From Clostridia bacterium (GTDB lineage: Bacteria; Bacillota; Clostridia; Oscillospirales; QAMX01), in contig JAFYNU010000029.1 in assembly GCA_017547975.1 (NCBI GenBank), positions 1 through 16,439 of the forward strand: a stretch of 16,439 nucleotides of DNA. Reading direction: 5' to 3'. The notes beneath the pieces were generated by a model. It worked only from the letters and a program-made list of their open reading frames with translations. It searched no databases and had not been told where the DNA came from. The position numbers were made by a program, and so were the translations under genes. Positions within the stretch are counted from its first letter, which is position 1; the number at the start of each line of letters is the position of its first letter. Below, piece after piece: positions 1 through 6,701 of the stretch.

Positions 1-1705
1 AGAAGGTGGAATGTACCCTTCCGTCCCGCTCTGAAACACCCCGGGCAAGCCCGTCGGCATAGGTGGCCTTCAGCTTGGTAAGGCTTCGGTATTCCAGGAT
101 CAGGTTGATAATTTCGCTTCTGGGAGCCAGCTTTTTCAAAACCTCCGCATCGGTGGAATAGCCCGATTTTGTCTTTTTGATCACCGGCAGGCCCATTTTT
201 TCGAACAGAATTTCCCCCAGCTGCTTGGGAGAATGAATGTTAAACTTTTCCCCGGCAATGGCATAAATACGTTCTTCATTGTCGGCGGCAAGCAATGCCA
301 ATGCGCTGCCATAGTCTGCCAACGTCTCGGTATCCAGGGAAAAGCCATAGAATTCCATCCCGGCAATCACCCGGGACAGGGGAATCTCCATGTCATAATA
401 AAGTTCCCGGAAATCCTCCAGCAGAGGACGGAACTCCGCCTCCAGCGCATAGGCTGCCACAGCTTCCTTGCCGTTTTCCGGTTCTTCCCCGTAATAACGG
501 CGTGCCAGGCTTTTCAAGTCCTGGGGCAAGGAAAGCACCGCCGCCCCGGTGAGGGTATCGAAGAAGGGTCCCACCGCTTCCAGCCCCTCCCACAAAAGGA
601 GAGAATGGGCACTCTTCAGATCGTGGGTGATTTTCTCCCCAGCAGAGCCAAAGTAGACCCCAAGCAAATCGTGATAGCCCTCTTCATCGGTAAGCTTGGC
701 ATACAGATTGGTTCCGTCAAACACCGTGAACCCATCGGGAGTCAGGGTAAACGCGGTCTTTTCCCCGGGCATGAAGTCCGCCGGGAAGGGTTCGCTTTCG
801 GGATATTCCAGGGCAGGAACGGCTGTACTTTCGTCCTTTTGAATTCCCAGCCGATCCAGGAGGGAGAAGAGTCCCAGGGCGCTGAACCGGTCAAAAGCTT
901 CGGGCTTCGTTTCCCCGGACAAGATGGCATCCTCCGGCTTGAAATCCACCGGCACTCTCCGGTTGATCTCGGCAAGCTTGCGACTGAGAATGGCACTTTC
1001 CCGCCCCGCTTCCAGCTTCGCCCGGACCGATTTTGTTAAGGTCTGCCCCTCCAGGTTTTCATAAAGTGCATCCACGCTGTGATTTTGGGCAATCAACGAC
1101 AGGGCGGTCTTTTCGCCAATCCCTGCCACACCGGGGATGTTATCCGACCGATCCCCCATCAAAGCCTTCACGTCGATGAGCTCCTTGGGCATGACCCCAA
1201 ATTCCAGCATGATCTTCAAGGGATCGTAATCCACGGTAATGGGTTGACCCGCCTTGGTGGTGGCAATTTTCACCTTGGTGCGGTCCCCCGCCAGCTGCAA
1301 CGAGTCCCGGTCACCGGTAAGGATAACCGCTTCGTGGCCGGTTTCCTCCATCATTTGGGACAGGGTACCCAGCAAATCGTCGGCTTCGTAGCCCGCAAGC
1401 TCCAGCCGGGCAATGCCCACCAGATCCAGAAGCTCCTTCATAAGGGGAATCTGGGCAATCAGTTCCGGCGGGGTGGGAGAACGCCCTGCCTTATAGGCAT
1501 CAAACATCTCCTTGCGGAAGGTAGGCGCATGCACGTCGAAGCAAACGCAAACCCCATCGGGCTTTTCTTCCGATACCACCTTGATATAGGTATTGAAAAA
1601 ACCAAGCACCGCATTGGTAAAACTGCCATCGGGAGCAGTCAGCAGGCGAATGCCGTAGAAGGCACGGCTGAGCATGCTGTTGCCGTCGATCAACAGAAAT
1701 TTCAT
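1..1705 (-). CDS. polA: DNA polymerase I, N-terminal 568 codons (3' end beyond window)
   Basis: Replication/repair polymerase that removes RNA primers and fills gaps. The start at 1705 reads MKFLLIDGNSMLSRAFYGI, the typical opening of the 5'-nuclease domain. That domain (about residues 1-290) keeps its acidic metal-binding motifs (LLIDGNS, GYEADDLLG, LTGDRDSLQL) and the helix-hairpin-helix stretch MGDRSDNIPGVAGIGEKTA. The middle domain (about 300-450) sits where 3'-5' exonuclease would be, but the DxE motif is absent (EKTAFTLTPDGFTVFDG), so proofreading is probably lost, as in several Bacillus-type enzymes. The polymerase domain begins near YYDMEIPLSRVIAGMEFYGF, and the window ends at about the thumb (RDGRVHSTF), before the catalytic palm motifs. 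The start codon overlaps the stop of the upstream DUF975-like gene by 4 nt (ATGA), which suggests translational coupling. Identification is firm; the C-terminal part is unseen. Confidence 0.97.
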   Translation of the reverse strand, partial: MKFLLIDGNSMLSRAFYGIRLLTAPDGSFTNAVLGFFNTYIKVVSEEKPDGVCVCFDVHAPTFRKEMFDAYKAGRSPTPPELIAQIPLMKELLDLVGIARLELAGYEADDLLGTLSQMMEETGHEAVILTGDRDSLQLAGDRTKVKIATTKAGQPITVDYDPLKIMLEFGVMPKELIDVKALMGDRSDNIPGVAGIGEKTALSLIAQNHSVDALYENLEGQTLTKSVRAKLEAGRESAILSRKLAEINRRVPVDFKPEDAILSGETKPEAFDRFSALGLFSLLDRLGIQKDESTAVPALEYPESEPFPADFMPGEKTAFTLTPDGFTVFDGTNLYAKLTDEEGYHDLLGVYFGSAGEKITHDLKSAHSLLLWEGLEAVGPFFDTLTGAAVLSLPQDLKSLARRYYGEEPENGKEAVAAYALEAEFRPLLEDFRELYYDMEIPLSRVIAGMEFYGFSLDTETLADYGSALALLAADNEERIYAIAGEKFNIHSPKQLGEILFEKMGLPVIKKTKSGYSTDAEVLKKLAPRSEIINLILEYRSLTKLKATYADGLARGVSERDGRVHSTF

Positions 1706-2550
1706 TGTTCATCCTCCCGATGCGAAAAATCCTTGTAGTAGGGTTCCCGAGTCATATTGGACCGGGCATAATCTATCAGACAGATGGTGGCCAACCGGTA
1801 ATAGACCACCAGAAAAACGTAGATAAACACAATACAGGACCCTGCCAGCACCCAGGGAATGAATCCCACCAGAAGCAGGAGATACTGGGGCAGGATGGCA
1901 AGCATCAGCTTCACCGAGTACTTCACACACTTGAAGAGCCCCCGGTTTCCGATGTCGCAAAGCATATAAGGCAGGGCCGTAAATGGCAAGGATACCAATC
2001 CGTAAAGGGCAAGGAGAACCAGCGCCATGGAGATTCCCCGGGTATCCACTGCAACGCTTTCCACGAAAAGCCCCGCATTGGTGGCTTCCATGAGAATCCG
2101 GTCCAGTTCCTGGTTCAGGTAGTAAATGGGCATCACCCCTATGGGGAAGGTCACCACCCGAAACCCCAACTGCCAAAGGCTGTACTTCCCGGCAATTTTC
2201 AGCTTGTTCCGGTTACCATACCAGAGAAAGGGGCCTGCGATGCTGCCGGGATCCCCCCGGGAGCCCCGCAGATAGTAGGAAGCCACCCCCAGCTCCAGGG
2301 GAGCCAGAAGCATCTGCGCCAGAAGGTACAGAATCTCAAAACTCAGAGAGAGCTCCATGCCAAAGAGGGTAATTTGCGTACCCTCACCCACCAGGATCCA
2401 ATCCAGGGTGGAAATCACCAGGGATAACCCCAATTGTATGGCAAAAAGCGCTAAAGCGGCTGCTAACAGCCGCCATAAATAACGCAATGATAGAAAGCGT
2501 GCCCGCGCTTTGATATGTCCAAGGGGATTCATGGGACGATTTTCCGTCAT
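1702..2550 (-). CDS. DUF975-like integral membrane protein
   Basis: A 282-residue hydrophobic protein of unknown function. About six membrane-spanning stretches are visible: the segments beginning RYLWRLLAAALALFAIQLGL, SFEILYLLAQMLLAPLELG, the VVTFPIGVMPIYY region, SMALVLLALYGLVSLPFTAL, and a long C-terminal pair around AILPQYLLLLVGFIPWVLAG and SCIVFIYVFLVVYY. The C-terminal arrangement (ALPYMLCD, then a basic stretch, then a hydrophobic pair ending in a tyrosine-rich segment) resembles DUF975 family proteins of Firmicutes; this match is from memory of the family pattern. The start at 2550 is preceded by AAAGGA at a suitable distance. It lies 27 nt after the VanW-domain gene and overlaps polA by 4 nt, so the three are probably one transcript. 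No catalytic motif is seen and no function is proposed. Confidence 0.8.
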   Translation of the reverse strand: MTENRPMNPLGHIKARARFLSLRYLWRLLAAALALFAIQLGLSLVISTLDWILVGEGTQITLFGMELSLSFEILYLLAQMLLAPLELGVASYYLRGSRGDPGSIAGPFLWYGNRNKLKIAGKYSLWQLGFRVVTFPIGVMPIYYLNQELDRILMEATNAGLFVESVAVDTRGISMALVLLALYGLVSLPFTALPYMLCDIGNRGLFKCVKYSVKLMLAILPQYLLLLVGFIPWVLAGSCIVFIYVFLVVYYRLATICLIDYARSNMTREPYYKDFSHREDEQ

Positions 2551-2577
2551 ATTTTTCCTTTCTGAAACAGAGAGTGC

Positions 2578-4542
2578 TTACCGCGAACCCGGATCCGCCT
2601 GTCCTGCGCCTTCTCCCACGTCGGGTTCCTGGGTGGTGGGAGTGGTTTCGGTTTCACTGGTGGGAGGGTCGGGGGTCGGGGTCGTTGTGGGTTCGGTAGA
2701 GGGAGTCGTCGTGGGCGGATTCGGAGTCGTAGTCGTGGGTTCCGAAGTCACAGGCGCATTGGGATCCATGGGTTCTCCCTTTTCGTTCAAAATGGGTTCT
2801 CCCTTTTCATTCAGGTAACAGGCAATGTAAGTAACCTTATCCTGGGTCTTGTAGCTGGAATCGTTCACCTTTTTGCGGGCTACTTCGTTCCCATTTTCAT
2901 CATAGGTAATCAGGTAGGTGGAACAGGTATAGCCCTTCTTGCCTCCGGTGACCTTCTTTGCACCCAGCTTTTCAAGTTCGTATTCCACGGCCTCCTCGCC
3001 CCCCAGGGCGATATACTTGGTTTCTTCCTTAAACTCCTTGGTGGAGTTGGTGGTGGTGGAAAGCTTATACTTGTAGGAGTCGGTTTTGGTGCCAAGCACC
3101 TTCACCGTCAGGCTGCTGCCGCTGACTTCCGCAAGAATCTTTACGGGATAGTCTGTGTCATTCTTGAAGCGATAATCCAGGGATCCCCAGTAAACGGTGG
3201 CATCCTGGCCCAGCGGGGTGTAGGTTACCGCAAAGCGGTGGGGCGCGCGTTCCACCTGCTCCAGGTTGGTAAGCAGGGTTGCCATGTAGATGGTGCTGGA
3301 AACCTGACAGATACCGCCGCCGATTTCATCCACCACTTCGCCCTTCACAAAGGTTCCGGCTTTTTTGAAGCCCCTGGCTTCGGTGCGCTGGCCAACCGCA
3401 TTGTTGAAGGAGAAAACCTCTCCCGGCATGAGCTCAAAGCCATTCACCGACTGGCTGGCAAGCTTTACGTTTGCAGTACGGTTCCTATCGCTGGTTAATT
3501 GGGTGGTAACCGAGCTGAGCACGTTCTGATAAATCGAATTTTTCAAAGATTCGGTGGTCACCGGGGGATTGGTCCTGATAAGCAGGAATTCAAACACCCT
3601 TTTGTCTCCCGCAGAAGCCAGTTCGGCCTTGGCCGCTTCCAGGTCAAAGGAAATACCCACGGTTTCGGGCTGAATCCGGTATTTGAGCTTACCGGTATAG
3701 TTTGCCATATCAAAGCCTTCCAGGGACTCTTCGGTTCCCCACTCGGCGGGAACGTATTCCATATAGGCATCCTTGGGTTCCACAAAGACGCTCTGGTAAA
3801 TTTCTTCAATCTTCAGGTTCTGGGGCGTCATCTGCACAGGAGTCGCCAGATATTCGGTGAAGTCCCCCGCCAAGAGCTTTTCCCCAAGATCATTATGAAT
3901 GGTGGCGGTATCCAATACGTAGCCGTTATTGGTGAGATCAATCTTCACTGCAAGCTCGGTGAGTTCGTAGCTATTCACCGAAATCTTATCCCCCACCAGG
4001 GCAGCAAATTCTTCCACCTTGGCAAGCAGGAGTGCATCATCGTAGGATCCCACCGTGGGAATCTCGATCTGGCCGGCTTTCCCCTTCAAAAGCTTGCGCT
4101 GATCTTTGCCTTCCAGGTCTTTGCCATAATTCACGGCTTCCCGGGCAGCAGAGATAGCATCTACCTTCATCCCTACATCACTGCCGTAAATGGGGAGTAC
4201 GTCGCTTCCGTAGGTCAGGTCGATTTTGTTCTCCTGGTAGTATTTTGCCGCCGCTTCCTCAATGGCGGCCCGAGCTTCCTCTTCGGTCATGCCCGAAAGC
4301 TCCACTCCGGCAGCATAGATATTGGGGTAAATCTTATCGTCATAATCATCCGCTTTGAAGTAGGCGGAAAGAGCCACGATGGCCACCACGCCCAAAAGAA
4401 CCAGCCCCGCCAACGTACAGGCCAGAATCTGCATTTTTCTGCGTCTTTCCTGCTCCTTGCGACGGCGGATCCGCTCTCTTGCCCGGGCCGCACTGGACAT
4501 CGGGCGATTTTCATTTCGACTGGATGATGTTCTGTTTGCCAT
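2578..4542 (-). CDS. VanW-domain, G5-like cell-surface protein (YoaR-like)
   Basis: A 654-residue membrane-anchored extracytoplasmic protein, probably acting at the cell wall. After a very basic cytosolic N-terminus (residues 1-35, rich in Arg/Lys) comes one membrane segment (about 37-62, ILACTLAGLVLLGVVAIVAL). A region resembling the putative peptidoglycan-binding domain of YoaR-type proteins follows (about 90-330), then the VanW domain (about 345-475) with GEVFSFNNAVGQRTEARG and EIGGGICQVSSTIY. A G5-like segment (about 500-570), two 8-residue LNEKGEP repeats and a 60-residue Thr/Pro/Glu tail complete it; no LPXTG sorting signal is present. Two ATGs lie 6 nt apart (4548, 4542). AGGAG at 4550-4554 is 1 nt from the first and 7 nt from the second, so I chose 4542. 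It is the first gene of the unit with the DUF975-like gene and polA. VanW's biochemical role is not established. Confidence 0.9.
   Translation of the reverse strand: MANRTSSSRNENRPMSSAARARERIRRRKEQERRRKMQILACTLAGLVLLGVVAIVALSAYFKADDYDDKIYPNIYAAGVELSGMTEEEARAAIEEAAAKYYQENKIDLTYGSDVLPIYGSDVGMKVDAISAAREAVNYGKDLEGKDQRKLLKGKAGQIEIPTVGSYDDALLLAKVEEFAALVGDKISVNSYELTELAVKIDLTNNGYVLDTATIHNDLGEKLLAGDFTEYLATPVQMTPQNLKIEEIYQSVFVEPKDAYMEYVPAEWGTEESLEGFDMANYTGKLKYRIQPETVGISFDLEAAKAELASAGDKRVFEFLLIRTNPPVTTESLKNSIYQNVLSSVTTQLTSDRNRTANVKLASQSVNGFELMPGEVFSFNNAVGQRTEARGFKKAGTFVKGEVVDEIGGGICQVSSTIYMATLLTNLEQVERAPHRFAVTYTPLGQDATVYWGSLDYRFKNDTDYPVKILAEVSGSSLTVKVLGTKTDSYKYKLSTTTNSTKEFKEETKYIALGGEEAVEYELEKLGAKKVTGGKKGYTCSTYLITYDENGNEVARKKVNDSSYKTQDKVTYIACYLNEKGEPILNEKGEPMDPNAPVTSEPTTTTPNPPTTTPSTEPTTTPTPDPPTSETETTPTTQEPDVGEGAGQADPGSR
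2768..2815 (-). repeat. Two tandem 24-nt units encoding LNEKGEP repeats
   Basis: Units 2768-2791 and 2792-2815 match at 21 of 24 positions and lie in frame within the VanW-domain gene. Each encodes the 8-residue unit LNEKGEP plus one residue (I or M). It is a recent in-frame duplication placed just before the Thr/Pro-rich tail, so copy number may vary between strains. Confidence 0.85.
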
Positions 4543-4549
4543 TTTCATT

Positions 4550-4554
4550 CTCCT
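4550..4554 (-). promoter_or_regulatory. Ribosome binding site deciding the VanW-protein start
   Basis: AGGAG read on the minus strand. It is 1 nt from the ATG at 4548, too close for initiation, and 7 nt from the ATG at 4542, which is near optimal. Confidence 0.75.
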
Positions 4555-4649
4555 AAAAACTTGGGTGTATGATGATCGAATCTATCGTTATCTTCCAATT
4601 CATTCTGCCGGTTCTCCCGCCTTTTGGGGAAGCTTTCGGCACTACCTTT

Positions 4650-4678
4650 ATATTAACAAAAACGAGGGCTTTTGTCGA
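4650..4678 (-). promoter_or_regulatory. Promoter of the vanW-DUF975-polA unit
   Basis: On the minus strand, TCGACA (4673-4678, one mismatch from TTGACA), a 17-nt spacer and TAATAT (4650-4655) preceded by TG at the extended -10 position. Transcription would start near 4643, about 100 nt before the gene. The -35 box lies in the loop of a small GGGCT/AGCCC hairpin followed by a T-rich stretch. Identified by eye. Confidence 0.6.
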
Positions 4679-4763
4679 GCCCTTTCAGGTAAAATTTCGC
4701 ACGAATTTCTTTTTTTATTTTTAGATATTCTGTGTACTTCTCTTCTGTATTCCGGCACTTTCT

Positions 4764-4817
4764 AATAAAAATGCCCCATTTGCCAGTCTTTTCCGTATTC
4801 TGACCGACAAATGGGGC
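4764..4817 (-). terminator. Rho-independent terminator after the ABC exporter genes
   Basis: Read on the minus strand, arm GCCCCATTTGTCGGTC (4802-4817) pairs with GACTGGCAAATGGGGC (4773-4788). The stem is 16 bp with two G-U pairs and a 13-nt loop, followed by ATTTTTATT. It lies just downstream of the second transporter gene and separates that unit from the VanW unit. There is no T-run on the opposite strand, so it works in one direction. Confidence 0.92.
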
Positions 4818-4844
4818 CGTATTGCGTCTTTGGGGGGTGGTAAA

Positions 4845-6701
4845 TTATTCTTCCGCTTCCCGTTTCACGCCCAAAAGGCTGAGAGATTCGGCTTCCCGTT
4901 CATTCTTGAACTGGGTGGTGTAAAGGTTGTAATAGCGTCCGCCAAGAGCCATCAGCTGGCGATGGTTTCCGGCTTCCACCACCTCGCCCTTGTCAATAAC
5001 CAGAATCCGGTCGCAGGAGCGAATGGTGGAAAGGCGGTGGGCAATGATGAAGCTGGTACGTCCGTCCAACACCCGTTCGATGGCCCGCTGAATCATGGCT
5101 TCGGTTTCGGTATCAATGGAGGAGGTGGCTTCGTCCAGGACGAAGATGGCGGGATTTGCCAGGATCGCCCGGGCAAAGGAAATCAACTGCTTTTCCCCGG
5201 TGCTCAGGCGGCCGCCGCCTTCGCCCACTTCGGTTTCATAGCCCTTTTCCAGCCGATTGATGAAGCTTGCGGCGTCCACCATTTTTGCGACCTCTTCCAC
5301 CTCTTCGTCGGTGGCATCCAGGCGGCCATAGCGGATATTTCCCCGGATGGTTCCCGAGAAGAGCTGGGGGGACTGAAGCACGTAGCCAAGATTGGAATGG
5401 AGCCAAAGCTGACTGCGTTCCCGATAGTCCACACCGTCGATTTCGATGACGCCTTCGGTGGGCTCGTAGAAGCGGCAGATCAGGTTCACGATGGTGGATT
5501 TGCCGCTGCCGGTTTCACCAACCAAAGCAATGCGTTCCCCCTGCTTGATTTTCAGGGAGAAATTGCGAAGAACCGTCTGTCCATCCTTGTACTTGAAGGT
5601 GACGTTTTTGAACTCCACGTCGCCGCGAAGAGCCGGCCAGTTTTCGGTTTTTCCAACGAATTCATCCCCAAACTTTTCCACCACTTCGGGGGTATCCTGG
5701 ATATCCGAGGGGGTATCCATCAGGGTAATAACACGTTCCACCGCCGCCTGGGCCGATTGCACTTCGGCAAAAATACGGGCCAGGTTATTGATGGGCTCGA
5801 AGAAGTAGCCGCCCAGGGTCATGAAGAAGCTGAATTCGCCAAGGGTGATCACCCCAGCCAGCACGTTTGCACCGCCCTGCCAGAGAATCAAGCCGGTACC
5901 GATACTGCCGATGGTCATGATGATGGGCCAATAGATGGCGGAGAAAACCGCCGCTTTGACACTGTAGGTCTGCATATTCTCGGTGAGACCGTAGAATTCT
6001 TTGTTGTTGGCCTCCTCCTGCACCAGGGTCTTGGTGGTTTTGGCACCCATAATGCCCTCATTGAAGGCTCCGGTGATTTTAGAGTTGGCACTGCGGACCA
6101 GACGGTAATTTTTCAGAATGACCTTCTGGAAAAAGTAGCTGATGACCGCAATAAAGGGGGTGGTGGCAATGAGCATCAATGCCAGCTTCCAGTTGGTGAA
6201 GAGCATGATGACCGCCGCCGTGATCATAAAGACCACGCTCCAGAAAATATCCACGCAGGACCAGGCGATGGTATCCGACAGGCGCTGGGCATCGCTGGTG
6301 AGGCGGGACATGATGTAACCCACCGGAGTCTTGTCGTAGTAGGAAAAAGACAGGGTCTGCAGCTTATCAAAAGCCAGCCGGCGGAGTCTTGTGGTGAGCC
6401 CCAGCTCCACCGCATTGGCGGAACGAATGAAGCCGTAGGTGGTGACGATTTGGAAAAAGACCACCGCCACGTAAAGGGCCATGTATAGAGGGGCTCCATC
6501 CCAGGTCTGAGGAATCAGGTTATGGTCGATCAGGTGGGACATGATCAGGGGGTTGAGTACGTCGCAAAGGGAGGAGGCACTCATAAAGAAAAACACACAG
6601 AAAATGTACTTGTAGAAGGGCTTTGCATAGCGGATGATCTTTCCCCACATGCGAAAGTCTACTTTTTTATCCACAAATTCTTCTTCGTTAATTCTGGGCA
6701 T
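4845..6701 (-). CDS. Heterodimeric ABC multidrug exporter, BmrD/YheH-like half-transporter
   Basis: A 618-residue half-transporter: six-helix exporter membrane domain (about residues 20-330), then an ATPase domain. Walker A is GETGSGKST (395-403), the Walker B end is VLDEATSSID with catalytic Glu at 524, and the H-loop is FIIAHRLST. The signature is LSTGEKQ (499-505) instead of LSGGQ, typical of the partner subunit in heterodimeric exporters with one degenerate ATP site (BmrCD, TM287/288). It should pair with the product of the gene just upstream and export hydrophobic compounds from the membrane. An in-frame ATG at 6776 exists, but the start at 6701 has GAGGAGGG 9 nt upstream and gives the normal family N-terminus. 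It overlaps the upstream gene by 14 nt, so the two are translationally coupled. The gene ends just before the terminator at 4764-4817. Substrate is unknown. Confidence 0.93.
   Translation of the reverse strand: MPRINEEEFVDKKVDFRMWGKIIRYAKPFYKYIFCVFFFMSASSLCDVLNPLIMSHLIDHNLIPQTWDGAPLYMALYVAVVFFQIVTTYGFIRSANAVELGLTTRLRRLAFDKLQTLSFSYYDKTPVGYIMSRLTSDAQRLSDTIAWSCVDIFWSVVFMITAAVIMLFTNWKLALMLIATTPFIAVISYFFQKVILKNYRLVRSANSKITGAFNEGIMGAKTTKTLVQEEANNKEFYGLTENMQTYSVKAAVFSAIYWPIIMTIGSIGTGLILWQGGANVLAGVITLGEFSFFMTLGGYFFEPINNLARIFAEVQSAQAAVERVITLMDTPSDIQDTPEVVEKFGDEFVGKTENWPALRGDVEFKNVTFKYKDGQTVLRNFSLKIKQGERIALVGETGSGKSTIVNLICRFYEPTEGVIEIDGVDYRERSQLWLHSNLGYVLQSPQLFSGTIRGNIRYGRLDATDEEVEEVAKMVDAASFINRLEKGYETEVGEGGGRLSTGEKQLISFARAILANPAIFVLDEATSSIDTETEAMIQRAIERVLDGRTSFIIAHRLSTIRSCDRILVIDKGEVVEAGNHRQLMALGGRYYNLYTTQFKNEREAESLSLLGVKREAEE

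Larger units (their letters stand above)
4543..4844. other. Intergenic region: exporter terminator, A/T-rich stretch, vanW-unit promoter and leader
   Basis: About 300 bases without a convincing gene. Reading on the minus strand it holds the exporter terminator (4764-4817), then a spacer with an A/T-rich tract (about 4705-4725) that could act as an UP element. Next to the tract is an imperfect inverted repeat centred on TTCGTGCGAA. The promoter of the VanW unit (4650-4678) follows, then a transcribed leader of about 100 nt in which I find no coding region or clear riboswitch. Confidence 0.6.

Noticed and set aside
4705..4725. Imperfect inverted repeat around TTCGTGCGAA as an operator
   Set aside because: Only the central 10 nt are symmetric, and it does not fit the Gram-positive LexA box or another operator I know. 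It is more likely part of A/T-rich upstream promoter DNA.
4830..6488. 552-codon open frame on the plus strand opposite the BmrD-like gene
   Set aside because: It lies antisense to a gene with all ABC motifs intact, and its product is low-complexity (many Gly, His, Asp) with no recognisable domain. Long antisense frames are expected opposite GC-rich codons.
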